This document shows, in pieces, positions 1 to 11,144 of a DNA stretch of 64,000 nt. Each line of letters begins with the position of its first letter. Position 1 is the first letter of the stretch. The position numbers were made by a program, and so were the translations under genes. The stretch is from Asterias amurensis. Its lineage: Eukaryota; Echinodermata; Asteroidea; Forcipulatida; Asteriidae. The stretch lies in assembly GCF_032118995.1 (NCBI RefSeq), contig NC_092648.1, positions 20,860,450 to 20,924,449 on the forward strand, written 5' to 3'. A model generated the notes under the pieces. It did no database searches, was not told the DNA's origin, and was given only the letters and a program-made list of their open reading frames with translations.

Positions 1-90
1 AGTAACCATATTCTGGTAAGCATAATGGTGTTGTGCTTAGCTACTTTTTGGGCATTTACCGGTATCAGCTTTATGAAATTGGGCCCTAGT
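1..90. repeat. Partial GGGCCC-terminal short inverted-repeat element
   Basis: Ends with CAGCTTTATGAAATTGGGCC and contains the gcttagc/gtaagca core shared with 9378-9560, 24990-25266, 27560-27752 and 49870-50005. Only one terminus is inside the window. It lies in the downstream part of EXOSC5, probably an intron. Confidence 0.6.
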
Positions 91-189
91 TAATTGTTAA
101 CATATGATGAAAAACACAAACTACAATGATTCAGAAATCAGAGCCTTCTGTCACATGATATTTCATCAAAAGTGACAACTGAGGACAAA

Positions 190-240
190 TAATAATAACC
201 CTATTTATAAAGCGCCTTTTCCGAAGGATACAAAGCACAG
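190..240 (-). repeat. LINE/SINE 3' tail fragment
   Basis: An (ATT)-type run followed by tttataaagcgcctttt. This is the antisense form of the GCGCTATATAAA-(ATT)n tail also seen at 13685, 14690, 26440 and 27365. Confidence 0.5.
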
Positions 241-299
241 ATGTCCAGTGAACACGTACAAATAAACACCAAAAAACGAGCCGGAACTTGCATCCATAC

Positions 300-3200
300 C
301 TCGGTTTGCTTGTCAGTTGGGTCTAGGAACAGCCTCTTTTCCTTGTCAAGCATACAAGTCACACCGGCAACCAGACACTTCATTGGTACCCCGGCATCAA
401 TCAAAGCCATACATGATGCATTGATACTGCATGATAAGAGCTGGTTGGTAAACGTTAAGGCAACAATGTTTGTTCAGTGATGATACTGAATAGTTTTAAC
501 TCTTTAAAAAGACTAACACTGCACTTCTGCCTTTTGCTTCATTTCAACCCATTTCTCCAAGGCTCAATGTGAAAGACTATTCTGTAACTTACTATTCTGG
601 GGTCCAAAAGTACGTTTTTTTTTTCATTTATACCACTTGCCATTTAGGTTGGTAAGCAGTTTGCAATAGTTAATCCCACGGTACCAGGGATGATAAATCA
701 AAATGAAAATGAGTTATTTATACAACTTGCATTACTTCTAAATATTGACAGTTAAAGGTAAGGTCATAGATTGGTAAATACTCACAACTAATTAATGACA
801 ATTTTGTTGACATACTTTTTACATTTAAATGTAGGGGGCCTGTAACATTCGTCTGACACAAGTGCAACGTGTAATTACAAACAAAATGTATAAAATCACC
901 GGAACCATAGAAACAAGAACAGTGACAAAGGATACTGATCCAGCATCGTGTACAACTTGTGTTACTATGGTAACCGATGTCCTTGGGTGTAATGTGGTCA
1001 TGATCACTGCTCCACAGGTGTTACGGATCAACTCCTCCTGGAACTTTTCCTTGATACCTAGAAGCACAAGAAGGAGAGAGGTGAAACTTGAGTTACATAG
1101 ATGTATATGAGGGTGGTTTAAAGGCAATGGATACTATTGGTAATTACTCAAAATAATTGTTAGCATAAAAACTTACTTGGTAACGAGTAATGGAGAGCTG
1201 GTAAAAGTATAAAACATTGTGAGAAATGGCTCTCTCTGAAGCACATGGTTTTTGAGGAAAGGGTAAATTCTCACACAAATAATAAAAGACTTCAGGCCTG
1301 AAGCCTTTTATTAGGCATCAGTGTTTTTTCTTTAATTAATCTCTTGCAATGCTTACGAGGCAAATTGTAGACGTTACGCGACAAATCTAAGAGGGTTTAA
1401 AAAGGATACTCACCAGGCATACCAACGGTTGGTTTATAAATGACCTCGACTGTTGCCCGATCAATGATTTCTTTGGTCTGTCTGACGTCTCCAGGACCAT
1501 ACACTGCGGCCATTACCGATGTGTCTCCTAACAATATTAAACAATATAATGCTTTTTTTAATCAAGTCCTTAAAGGCAGTGGACACTATTATTAGTATTG
1601 GTAATTGTCAAAGACTAGCCTTCACAGTTGGTGTATCTCAACATACACATAAAATAACTAACCTGTGAAAATTTGAGCTCAATCGGTCATCGAACTTGCG
1701 AGATAATAATGGAAGAAAAAACACCCTTGTCTCACAAAGTTGTGTGCGTTTAGATGGTTGATTTCGAGACCTCAAATTCTTAACTTGAGGTCTTGAAATC
1801 AAATTCGTAGTAAATTACTTCTTTCTCAAAAACTATGTCACTTCAGAGGGAGCCGCTTCTCACAATGTTTTATACTATCAACCTCTTCCCATTACTTGTC
1901 ACCAAGAAAGGATTTATGCTAATAATTATTTTGAGCAATTACCAATAGTGTCCCCTGCCTTTAAAGGCAATGGACACTCTTACTGGACACAAATAGTGTG
2001 GTAATTACTCAAAATAATTATTAGCATAAAACCTTACTTGGTAACGAGCAATGGAGAGACATTGATAGTATAAAACCCTGAGAAAAACGGCTCCCTCTAA
2101 AGTAACATAGTTTTTGAGAAAGAGGTAATTTTTCACTTTATTAGGAACCTGAAAGCACACAAATTTGTGCAACAAGGGTGTTTTTTCTTTCATTATTCTC
2201 TTGCAACTTCGATAAACAATTGACCAACCAAGCTGGCAACACCCAATCTCACTTATACAAACGTTGGTTTAACTTTAACATCTATAATTATGAATTCCAC
2301 AAATAAAAGAAGTTGTGATTTAGTAACTAGACAACAACTAATTCTAGTCATTGTGAAATCAGCGGTTAGCTTGGGGGATTCGAACCTACCAACATTGTCG
2401 TGTAATTGCAGTTTAACCACTGGACCACACGGTGACCTAGAGTCTAGACCCAGTAACTGGGGCTCTGAACAAAAATTTACATACTTGCATTGTTTTTGTA
2501 CAATGAGATGTAAAAAAAAAAATTAAATAAAAAATTCTTTTTTTCAATTAAATTCATTTTATTTCCAGTCCTTTAATAAGGTTATCAATACACAAAGTCA
2601 TTAGTCAAAGGGTAGTGTATAACATAAGACAATAGTACTTAGCAACAATTTAATGTTAATGATGAAATAGAATATAAAACAAATTCTTACAAGCAAATAC
2701 AATCGTACAACAACACTACAGAAGACAAAAACTAAAACCCTAAACAAAACACATGTGATCGTGATGGAGATCGAGTTGAGCTTGTCGAGAAAGACAAGAG
2801 TACAGACCCCCTTCACAAAGAAAGAAAGCAATGTAAGTAATTCTATTAGGTTGATGGAGCCTAAACGAAGAAGGAAAATGGTTGCGGTAAAACAATTCTA
2901 ATTAACAAGAAGAACAAAAAACTACAAACAATAGTCTTAATTAATTGTTTATGAATACACCATTATCAAAAGCAATAAATTGAGTGATGAACTGTAAAGC
3001 AAACAACTGTAAAAATAAACAAAATTCCTAACAGTAACACATTAACTAACAATATTACTGCCAACAGGTGCTCTATACCTAAATTTGAAATTTTGACATT
3101 TGCATTTATTATGTACTGCTGACAGCGCTAGCACGAAGATGCAATTGCCAAAATTTGTAAGTATTGGTACAGAGCCCCAGTCGGCCAGTGCAGTAAAAAT

Positions 3201-3374
3201 ACACTTCATTCGTTCAGTTCAGCCGTCATGGCCGTCCGGCCGTGGAACTGTTTTGAACGATAAATTGTAGTTACCTTGGGTAAACGTTGCCGATCCATCT
3301 GGCCTAGACAACAAATTCTGTACCGTGCCAAATGTTCGCATTTCAGACTTCCGTTCACTTGAATCGCAAGACAT
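300..3374 (-). CDS. EXOSC5: EXOSC5 (RRP46), RNA exosome core subunit, 3'-truncated by window edge
   Basis: Four coding exons are visible: 3275-3374 (start ATG 3374-3372), 1414-1527, 936-1057 and 300-440. Lengths 100, 114, 122 and 141 nt keep one frame for 159 residues. Landmarks are [16 protein letters not shown], then [15 protein letters not shown], then [20 protein letters not shown], then [20 protein letters not shown] and LDPTDKQ. These match the RNase PH fold of animal EXOSC5 in order. EXOSC5 is a non-catalytic member of the six-subunit exosome ring that threads RNA to the DIS3/EXOSC10 nucleases in nucleus and cytoplasm. Human EXOSC5 is about 235 residues, so roughly the last third lies left of the window. 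The donor after 936 (GTATCC) is weak but in phase. Introns carry several short transposon copies. The gene is head to head with PRDX5. Confidence 0.94.
1117..1365. repeat. Family-T MITE, one-ended copy
   Basis: Begins tttaaaggcaatggatacta, close to the family-T terminus, and continues with the family core (cttacttggtaacgagtaatgg). The distal terminus is missing. It lies in EXOSC5 intron 2. Confidence 0.7.
1570..1965. mobile_element. Family-T MITE, full copy
   Basis: Family T is a ~370-400 bp non-coding element with termini TTAAAGGCAGTGGACACTAT and its inverse. Here both termini are present (1570 and 1965). The internal hairpin formed by 'gacctcaaattcttaacttg' and 'aggtcttgaaatc' is also present. 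It lies in EXOSC5 intron 1. Confidence 0.85.
1960..2215. repeat. Family-T MITE, truncated copy abutting the previous one
   Basis: Starts in the shared TTTAAAGGCA of the preceding copy, so the two are joined end to end. The core runs to the 'cttgcaacttcgat' part and the far terminus is lost. Confidence 0.75.
2357..2440 (-). repeat. tRNA-derived SINE head
   Basis: On the minus strand an A-box-like stretch (gtggtccagtggttaaac) is followed about 35 nt later by a perfect B box, ggttcgaatcc. The acceptor stem does not pair, so this is a SINE promoter and not a working tRNA gene. Confidence 0.65.
2441..3274. other. EXOSC5 intron 1, no recognised feature
   Basis: AT-rich intronic sequence. A 76-codon open frame on the minus strand (2601-2831) has low-complexity hydrophobic content and no recognisable family. 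I see nothing else supportable. Confidence 0.5.
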
Positions 3375-3813
3375 TATTACGAATCACTCACTTATTATAA
3401 AAAGTTAAATTTAAGGAACGAGTTTGTTCTCATTTCGTGCACATGTCGTGCTTCTCCAAAATGTGGGTCACTAGAGATTAAAGGTTATAATAAGTAGGTT
3501 GTACCATTTTCTGTAAAGGGGGTGTATAGATTCGAGGTACATTTCCAAACCAAAGAAAATTTTGAAACACACAAAATATAGAATTGCAAAATGGTTAAAG
3601 GAAACAATAAAAAAAATTAAAATTTTTTTTAATGCACGGTAACAGCGGGTGTAAACATCAAAATGTTATCCACCAGTGAACCAACTCCCTCACCTTACAC
3701 CCTTGACTTTAAGTTCATCATCGCGCGCGAGAGGGCGTCTTTTGCTAATGTCAACAGAAATTGACATCCTCGTTCATCTTTTTTGACCACGCTTCACTGC
3801 ACTGAATATCGTG
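3375..3813. promoter_or_regulatory. Shared EXOSC5/PRDX5 head-to-head promoter interval
   Basis: 439 bp separate the divergent start codons of EXOSC5 (3374, minus) and PRDX5 (3814, plus). A small CpG-rich patch lies near 3720-3735 (atcgcgcgcgagagggcg). No convincing TATA box was found. Promoter function is inferred from geometry only. Confidence 0.55.
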
Positions 3814-6516
3814 ATGTTGCAGTTGTTTCAAGTGAGAACTGCTGGTAGTCGTTTGTTGACCACAGCTTTCAGAGCGCTTTCCACAACATCCACTCAAAAC
3901 ATGCCGATCACGGTAAGTTTCAAATGGAAGTTTGAGCTGAGAAAGGAGAGAGCTTTGTTTCGGTAATTGCTACGATCACCAGTTACAATATACAAAGTCC
4001 ATCAAAGCAATAGTTTCATGGTTTTGTGATGACCTTCCTCCCACTACATCATTATGATCATGTACATGAGGAATTCAAATTTGGAGCTCCAAATTCATAT
4101 TGTTAACAATATTCATACTGGGTATGATGGGGAAAATTTCTGCGTTAGACCACCTGTATGGGTTTAGACTGTCACGTTTTCACTCATTTGTTACCTAACA
4201 AAAAGCATATTCGCATTAATCCTTGACTTGAGTACTGTTTTATTTCAAATTGAATTTAAAAAGTGGCAGTCGGATACTATACTTTTTTGTTACCTACTTT
4301 TCACTAGGCTAGTTAGTTGTGATAATTCCTCCATTTCTCTATCATGTCTATTATTGGTCCCTGGGTTACGATTATTACAACTAAATCAAACATTTAATAA
4401 ACCTATTATGTTTGAGATCTTTATGTATTGTAGGCCGCGCCTACTGCCCTGGATTCAATCAGGGATGCAGATTTGAAAGACTGGGAAAAAGTCACTAGAG
4501 TAGAATATCCATTTTTTTGTAGAGTATGGTATTCAAAACCCTGATTTGAAAATGACAGTTTTGTTTTGTGCTCAAAACTGCTTTAGGTTGGAGACAAGCT
4601 TCCCAGCGTGGAGCTGATGGAAGATAACCCTGGTAACAAGGTCAACATAGCTGAACTAACTGCTGGGAAGAAGGCTATCATCTTTGCTGTCCCAGGAGCT
4701 TTTACACCAGGATGCAGCAAGGTGTAGTATCATGAGTGCATTCACTGGTTACGATTCTGTTTAGTCTTGGTGCCAAGTCGCTCCTGTCTGAAAAAATTAG
4801 AAAACCAAAATCATCGTCGATAAAGAAATAATTACCTTTGGTATGAAAATAATGAATGTTTATCAAAGACAAGTATTCTCACTTGGTGTATCCTATGTAT
4901 AAACTAACAAACCTGTGGAATTTTTGGCTCTTTGGTCGTCAAACTTGCAAGAAACTAATGAAAGAAAAAAACACCACCCACTTGTTGCATAGAATTGTGT
5001 GTTCAAATTTTGGGGCTAAAAAATTACCTCTTTTTCTAAAAACTACATTCTTCAAAGAAAGTCGCCTCTCACAATGTTTTAAACAGTCATCAGCAGCTCT
5101 TCATCATTCCTTCATAGTAAGTTTTTATGGTCACTAAACTGAAGAGTGATTGCCAAAAGTGTACCCTGCCATCAATTTGAGTGTATAATATTTAAGTATT
5201 TATTGTTCTTCCTTTAAGACGCATCTTCCAGGCTACGTGAACGACTTTGACAAGTTGAAGGCTAAGGGAGTTGATCTGGTGTTATGTGTTTCAGTCAATG
5301 ATCCGTTTGTCATGTCAGCTTGGGGAGAAGCTCAAGGTGCTGCTGGCAAGGTAGGAATTTAAAAAGCACATTATTCATTACTCTAAAACTATAGCATTTC
5401 AAGCAAAAATACTTCAAGGGAAATTTTCAACCTTGATACCATGTAAGTTGCGTGCAAAAAGAATGCCTTTCAAAATGTTGTGCACACCCTTTAAAAGCAG
5501 AGTATGTACATGTATACTTTTGGTAATTGTCAAAGACCAGTATCCATATAAAATGTGGTGTGTGTCCGTTGTATTTAAACAAAAATGTAAACTATTTCTC
5601 TCTGCTTTTTTTTACATTGAAAGCATGTGATTATTGATTCATATCTGCCAATTGCTTATGTCTTATTTGAAATTTCAGGTTCGTATGCTCGCCGACACTG
5701 TGGGTGAATTCACAAAGGTATGTATCATTGTCTGATGGAGTCATGTTGAGTTTCAAGTCCAAAACTTTTTTTTCGATCACATTTCAAACAATTAAATTAC
5801 TGTAAAGAACTCTTACAGAAAAGGTCTCTTTTAGGCCTTGGCAACTGGTGAAATTTACTACCCGATTAGTCAGGCTAGTCGAAAGTAGTCGTAATAGTGC
5901 ATGACCAACCGAAGGATCGAGGGATACAATTTCCAATTTAACAATATAACTGATGTTGTCTTTGGAGTCAATTCTAGAAGTAGCTACATGCAAGTTTGGC
6001 TCGTTTATCAACTTGAACTATTTACAATGAAGTGAATTAATTATAGCAGGTGACTGTTGACTGGCAGGCTGAGCAGGAATAACTAATTCATTCTTCATCT
6101 TGCACTTTTCAGGCTGTGGACATGGAGCTTGATGTAACAGCTGTGCTTGGAAATGTTCGATCCAAACGGTAAGATTTAATAAACATGTCAAACACTGGAT
6201 CTGTAAACATTAACAAACAAACAGAAACACTAACATTTTATAGTGCTTGTTTAAAATTGAATTTGTCGATTGTCCCAAAATGTACTCTGCTTATGCGCTC
6301 ATTGTTGGAGCTAGAATTTTAAAATCAATAAATCATTTGAGAAGAGATTAGAAAAATTGATGACTACCATTTTATAAATTTCTTCTCTCCTTGTCTCCTC
6401 CTCCCCACAGTTACGCCCTACTGGTTGAAGACGGAGCTGTGAAACAGGTGCAGGTTGAGCCAGACGGTACCGGCCTGACTTGCTCTCTTTCAAACAACAT
6501 AATCTCTCTCCTGTAA
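3814..6516 (+). CDS. PRDX5: PRDX5, peroxiredoxin-5 (atypical 2-Cys), complete
   Basis: Six exons: 3814-3912, 4587-4721, 5219-5350, 5679-5717, 6113-6168 and 6411-6516 (stop TAA 6514-6516). They join in phase to 188 residues. The first ~29 residues (MLQLFQVRTAGSRLLTTAFR...) are basic and hydroxylated like a mitochondrial presequence; an internal Met30 could give the short form. The catalytic loop PGAFTPGCS holds peroxidatic Cys76, which attacks hydroperoxides. Cys178 in GTGLTCSL is the expected resolving cysteine; Cys101 matches the third cysteine of vertebrate PRDX5. The enzyme is a thioredoxin-dependent peroxidase of mitochondria, cytosol and, in vertebrates, peroxisomes. Here the last three residues are SLL, not the SQL peroxisomal signal of human PRDX5. 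The start was chosen because it gives the presequence and a clean GTAAGT donor. Confidence 0.96.
4840..5170. repeat. Degenerate family-T MITE in PRDX5 intron 2
   Basis: Recognisable core (aagacaagtattctcacttggtg ... gattgccaaaagtgtaccctgcc) with eroded termini. Confidence 0.6.
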
Positions 6517-6584
6517 TAATGGCTGGTCGCAGGATAGAGTCGGTAAAACCTGAGCTGAGGCAGAAGAACACTGGAAACTCGTTT

Positions 6585-6740
6585 AAGCCCGGTTCCTACT
6601 TCATGCGAGTGTGAAATGAATTTTAACATCACAAATTCGCATCGGTTGAAATGTGCTCAACTCCTGCGAAATATTCGCAGCGAAAACAGGGCTGTGACGT
6701 CAAAATTCGTATCGCTTTCGCAGAAAGAATGAACCAAGCT
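6585..6740. repeat. Short element with gcccggttc termini
   Basis: Shares 'gttgaaatgtgctcaactcc' and the flanking core with 34075-34250. Both begin or end in a gcccggttcatacttc-like terminus, suggesting a MITE of about 155-175 bp. Confidence 0.6.
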
Positions 6741-7265
6741 TAACTCTCTTAATAATTGTGTCACCCACTAGGGACTGAATTGTTAGACCACTCAAGTATG
6801 AAGTACTTTTATCTTGCACAACAACTCGCTTGTGTTCAGGGGCCATTTTACAATCTCTGTTACCAACCAGAAGAGTTTACAAAAGAGATAACACATTTCT
6901 TGTTTTTATAACCCTTGCATTTGCCACATTATGAGGGAAGAGTTAATCTGTATCAGGATGAGTGCCTCGACCTTTCTCCGTTTCATCTTTAGTTATTTTT
7001 GTACTACAAGGCTGCATGTTTGTGCTGTGTATTCCTAAAATGTATTCCTAAAAGGAAGGTTACGAATCTGATAAATATAATTTATCAAAATGCGTGAAGA
7101 TTATTGTAGCTAAATCTTAGATTTTTTAAAATGATATTTAATACTCAGACCATGCTATTCTTGATATTCATTCATATAAGTGATACTTTTATCAAAATGT
7201 ATAGTATTGCTATTATTTATCCTTAATTAAAACCTATATTTGTTTGATTGATCACAGAACTTAAT

Positions 7266-7540
7266 AGGTGCATCCGATTAGCTTTTCTGTGTCGACCCTG
7301 CGGTGCTCATTTGGGTTAGCCCTGACAAGAGCTAATTGACTGACGTCATGCACCTCAGGCCAACCCACAATGACCCGTTCCACAAGCAGGGCACTTGGGG
7401 CTGACCCGGCTGAGCCCCTGGAATGACGCCAAAGCTATTTGAACGTAGTGGGGGCAGACTGGGGTCGACGTTGGGAAGCCTATCGAACATTCCCATTGTT
7501 CCAGTTGAAACCCATAAAGTGTTCCATATTGCCACGCAAA
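7266..7540. repeat. GGTGCGTTCGATTAGC-family foldback element, degraded
   Basis: Begins ggtgcatccgattagctttt and includes 'gtcgaccctgcggtgctca' and 'cttggggctgacccgg', all shared with 51135-51372. The right terminus is eroded. Confidence 0.6.
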
Positions 7541-8227
7541 ATCATTCATAATTTACTGGTTTGCAAATAAACATAATCCCTAAACAACTATATTCTGATT
7601 AAATAATTCTCTTTACATCCCTGCAGCGAGGGACCAGTTTATTTAGTCGATATGCCCCTGTAGTACATTGTTAGCATGGGCTAAAAAATTGCTCCCATAG
7701 TGTAGAGTTTGTTTTGCATTTTTTCAACAATCATTTTATCTTGCAGTGTTATTACCACTTTCAGGTATTGCATGGGTTAATTTAAGCTAGTTTGTTTACC
7801 TACCACTAGTATTTAGAGGATAACAAATTTATTGTTCACGAATTGGTTTTTCAATTGGTGGGGATGAACAGTATTTATTTGAAGGGAAATCCCATATTAA
7901 AGCAGCTGATAAGGTTAATCAAGCTACATGTAGGTTTTGGTGGTGAAGTCGTGTTTTTTAATTTCTACCTGAAATCATAATTAAAACATCCAAGTTGATC
8001 TTTGTCATTTGACAAGATTGTGTTCTGGCATCCACTCAAATGAATGTGTGTGGTGTGTTCTCGGACTGGATGGAATACACTGTAATGGTTTGAATAATTT
8101 AAACTTGACCAACAATCCTCAACACAAGTCCAACAAGAAGGGGCTATTCATTTTGGTTTTACCCATATACACCATTGTGTTAGCACTGGATACTCGGTAC
8201 TTTTCCAAGGTCTTTGGAAACAAAAAT

Positions 8228-8330
8228 CACAGGCATATTACTCGGGTGGGATTTGAACCCACAAAACTTTGAAACTCGAGAGCAGTGTCATACTAACTAG
8301 ACTACTAAGACTGCCTGGTAGCTAGGGGTC
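8228..8330 (-). repeat. tRNA-derived SINE head
   Basis: Minus strand: gtagtctagttagtatgaca (A-box region) and gtgggttcaaatcccacc (B box with T-arm stem). The same design recurs at 20590 and 20838. Confidence 0.65.
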
Positions 8331-9019
8331 AGGCTGCTAGGGGTAGTTAGAATCCTGTTATAGCAGCGGGTACTGCAACGACCATTAAACAAGGGTCTAC
8401 TTGGGTGTTATATAGAACACGCTTTAAAAGTATGGCTAATGGGCTAATAAGGTTAAAATGGCTCTTACGTTTGTAGGAGTCCAATACTTATGGTGTGGGT
8501 TCACAGACTTTTACTGAATTGGAACTGAACTGCAGATTATTTGGAATTGGACATCTTAAGACTATCTGACAGGTGTTGTTTTTCATCATGTATTGCACAG
8601 AATAAGTTATTTGTATAACAATTATTGGTTGTTTTAATGAGTGGTTTGACTACAGGTTTTTTCCCCAATTTTTGGTGCGACGGCATTTTAGCAGGGCCAC
8701 TTTATTCCTAACGTTACAAAAAAAACCATTCCCTGTACTCTTCTTCTTGAAATGAAATATTCTCGTCTCCCGTCCCCCTGCTCAATGTTGACTGTAACGC
8801 AGAAGACTGTGCATTCAGAACCAACATTGAAAGGGGGCAGGGGGGCCCAACGAGATATGGCCGGGGTTGTAGTACCACACTGTCCGTGTAAATTGCCGGC
8901 CAATGCATGCAAATGGGGGCCGAAACACACAACAAATAATATTATTTAAAAGCAAACAAATTAAAACCAGTTACAATGCCCCAGATTGCACAGTAGGGAC
9001 TTAAAACAAGGACAAACAC

Positions 9020-9048
9020 CCCCCCCCCCCCCGAAAAAAAAAAAAAAA
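9020..9048. repeat. Poly-C/poly-A low-complexity tract
   Basis: An uninterrupted C run of about 17 followed by an A run of about 16; length likely polymorphic and error-prone. Confidence 0.9.
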
Positions 9049-9377
9049 ATATATGTTCTTATGATCTTGTTTTAATTCAGCATAATCAGGCCAGACATCC
9101 TGATATTGGGTCAAGAATGCCTCACAGTTTCAACAAACCCTGGGAGAACCCTGATTCAATAAATAGGAAGAATATGTTTATCATTTATTGTTCTGTCTAT
9201 TCGGAATCTTGGGTTTGGAATGATGGATAAGAACATGTAATTCTTTTGAGTGTTTCGTTTTCTTTTAAGAGATCTATGCAGTGTATTCAAATAAATATAA
9301 TGGAATAGTGAAATTTTGTTTTTCCAAGTATTATTTTGTTTGGATTAGTCATTCAACAAAGACGGTTGGAGCACAGG

Positions 9378-9560
9378 GCCCAGTTTCATAAAGCATGTAA
9401 GATTACCAACCAAAGTTTTATTTGTTGCATATTGCTTGCTACTGGCATTCAGCTGTTGTTTGCTTATCCTGAAAACCACGTGGGAATTTGGTTGGTAATC
9501 TTGTTTTTATAAAGGAAGAAATTTCATGCTAAGCAAATTTTTGTGCTTTATACAATTGGT
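9378..9560. repeat. GGGCCC-terminal inverted-repeat element
   Basis: Begins gggcccagtttcataaagca and closes near 'aggaagaaatttcatgctaa'. The gtaagattaccaac / ggttggtaatctt halves are inverted. Confidence 0.65.
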
Positions 9561-11144
9561 CATCATCAAATTCTTTTAACAAATCTCTGAACAATTGATA
9601 GCCATGCTCAAGGCAGTCGCATTATTCACTCCGAAAAAAGACACAACCCACCCCTATACACTGTGCGTAATGTGTATCACATCGCACGACGCCTGTACAA
9701 TTACTGTGCGCACTTGCACTCGTACCACTTTTCACATGAGGAGTCCATCACAATAAACTTCAAAACGAAAAGAGAGTGGAATAAACAACAAGTGTCAGAC
9801 AGGATAATAATGATAGATTATTAATAAATTTTATTTGTATGTAAACCTTTTCTTACAACAAAAATACTTAATTGAAGGCATCAATAAACTCTATTTCAAT
9901 TTCTGTTCATTTTACACCCGATGCGTTTAATCGTTGATGTAGGAAGACTAATTTGCATATCCAACCATCTAATGATTTCACACTTTAATCAATGATGCTG
10001 GGTGACAATTTTTACATTTTCCTTTCATAATAACTTCTCTAAGTATAGAAAACCACAGTTGCTTCATTTCTCAACATGATAAATTTTCACGGAATTTACA
10101 AAACAAAAAGCTTTTTATTTTAGCTTTTTTCGCAATTCTGTCTACGAAAAAATCACTAAGTCTTTCTCACCAAACAAAGTGTATCTTGCTGATTTTGTTT
10201 GCCTTGGTACATCCCATCTCAATAGTATTTCCTGAGTGATAGTGCTCTCTTCTGATGGCATGTATATTTTGGGTCATGCATACATATACGATTGATGATA
10301 CTTTTTGAGTACATAAAACAGATCATAGATGTATGACAATGGCACTTTAGGAATATATAAAAATTATCGTACGTGTAAGAACTTGCCACTGAAAGAGTCA
10401 AGGCACTGAAAGACAATGAGCATAATACAGTTCACTTGTACACAACTACTCCCTTATCACATATAAATCTCTCTCAAATGTGTAGAAAAATTGTATAAAA
10501 AAAAGAAGGATGTTAAGTATTTGATTGGTACAGGGCTGAGCTACATTTACACATGTAGGATTTTATACTTTTCAGGCCTTATTTATAGCATTTTTGCCCT
10601 GATCTTTCATGGGCAGATTGGACAATATCAAGAACTTATGGTGAATATGACTGTTATGATTATAACAACTTCTCCTGAGAAAACACCTGGCAAACACAAT
10701 TTTAAAACCGACTTTCCAAAGTGACTTTTTAGGCACCCTATCAAATGAGGTAGAAAAACGATGGTTAAGTTTGAAAGCATGTGTGCTCGCCACAAAACTT
10801 ATAAGGGGCATAGTCCCCATGACTTCTTTCCATTGCAATACAGCAGTGGAAAGACTAAAGTTGGTTCCTCGCACCGATTAATGACAATTGCTGAACACTC
10901 AGCGTGTCCAAGACCTGTACACAAAACCCACAGGCTGAGCTAATGGCCAGCTGGGGTTTGAATCAATGAGACTCGTGCGTTGGAGCCAATAACCTGACCC
11001 TCTCATTACAGAGTTCCCAAAAATCAGTATTCATGATTAGGCCCCTGCTAGTGCACTCGGGGAACATAATAGTCATGCTTGACGCATGAAAACTGTCACA
11101 AGAGTGGCATGGATAAGCTTGGTAGCTCGGGACTGATGCCCGAG
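9561..11144. other. FANCM 3' flank / possible 3' UTR
   Basis: No coding sequence was recognised. On the minus strand AATAAA at 9835-9830 is a candidate FANCM polyadenylation signal, about 1.3 kb past the stop codon. PRDX5 and FANCM are convergent here. Confidence 0.4.

Larger units (their letters stand above)
6517..9377. other. PRDX5 3' UTR and downstream flank
   Basis: No further gene was found. AATAAA occurs at 7566, 9157 and 9289 on the plus strand; any could end the PRDX5 transcript. The stretch contains two short inverted-repeat elements, a tRNA-derived SINE and a C-run/A-run at 9020-9048. The rest is unremarkable AT-rich sequence. Confidence 0.5.

Noticed and set aside
8009..8272. 87-codon open frame ending TRVGFEPTKL
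   Set aside because: The GFEP part is the translated B box of a tRNA-derived SINE (gggatttgaacccac); no protein family match.
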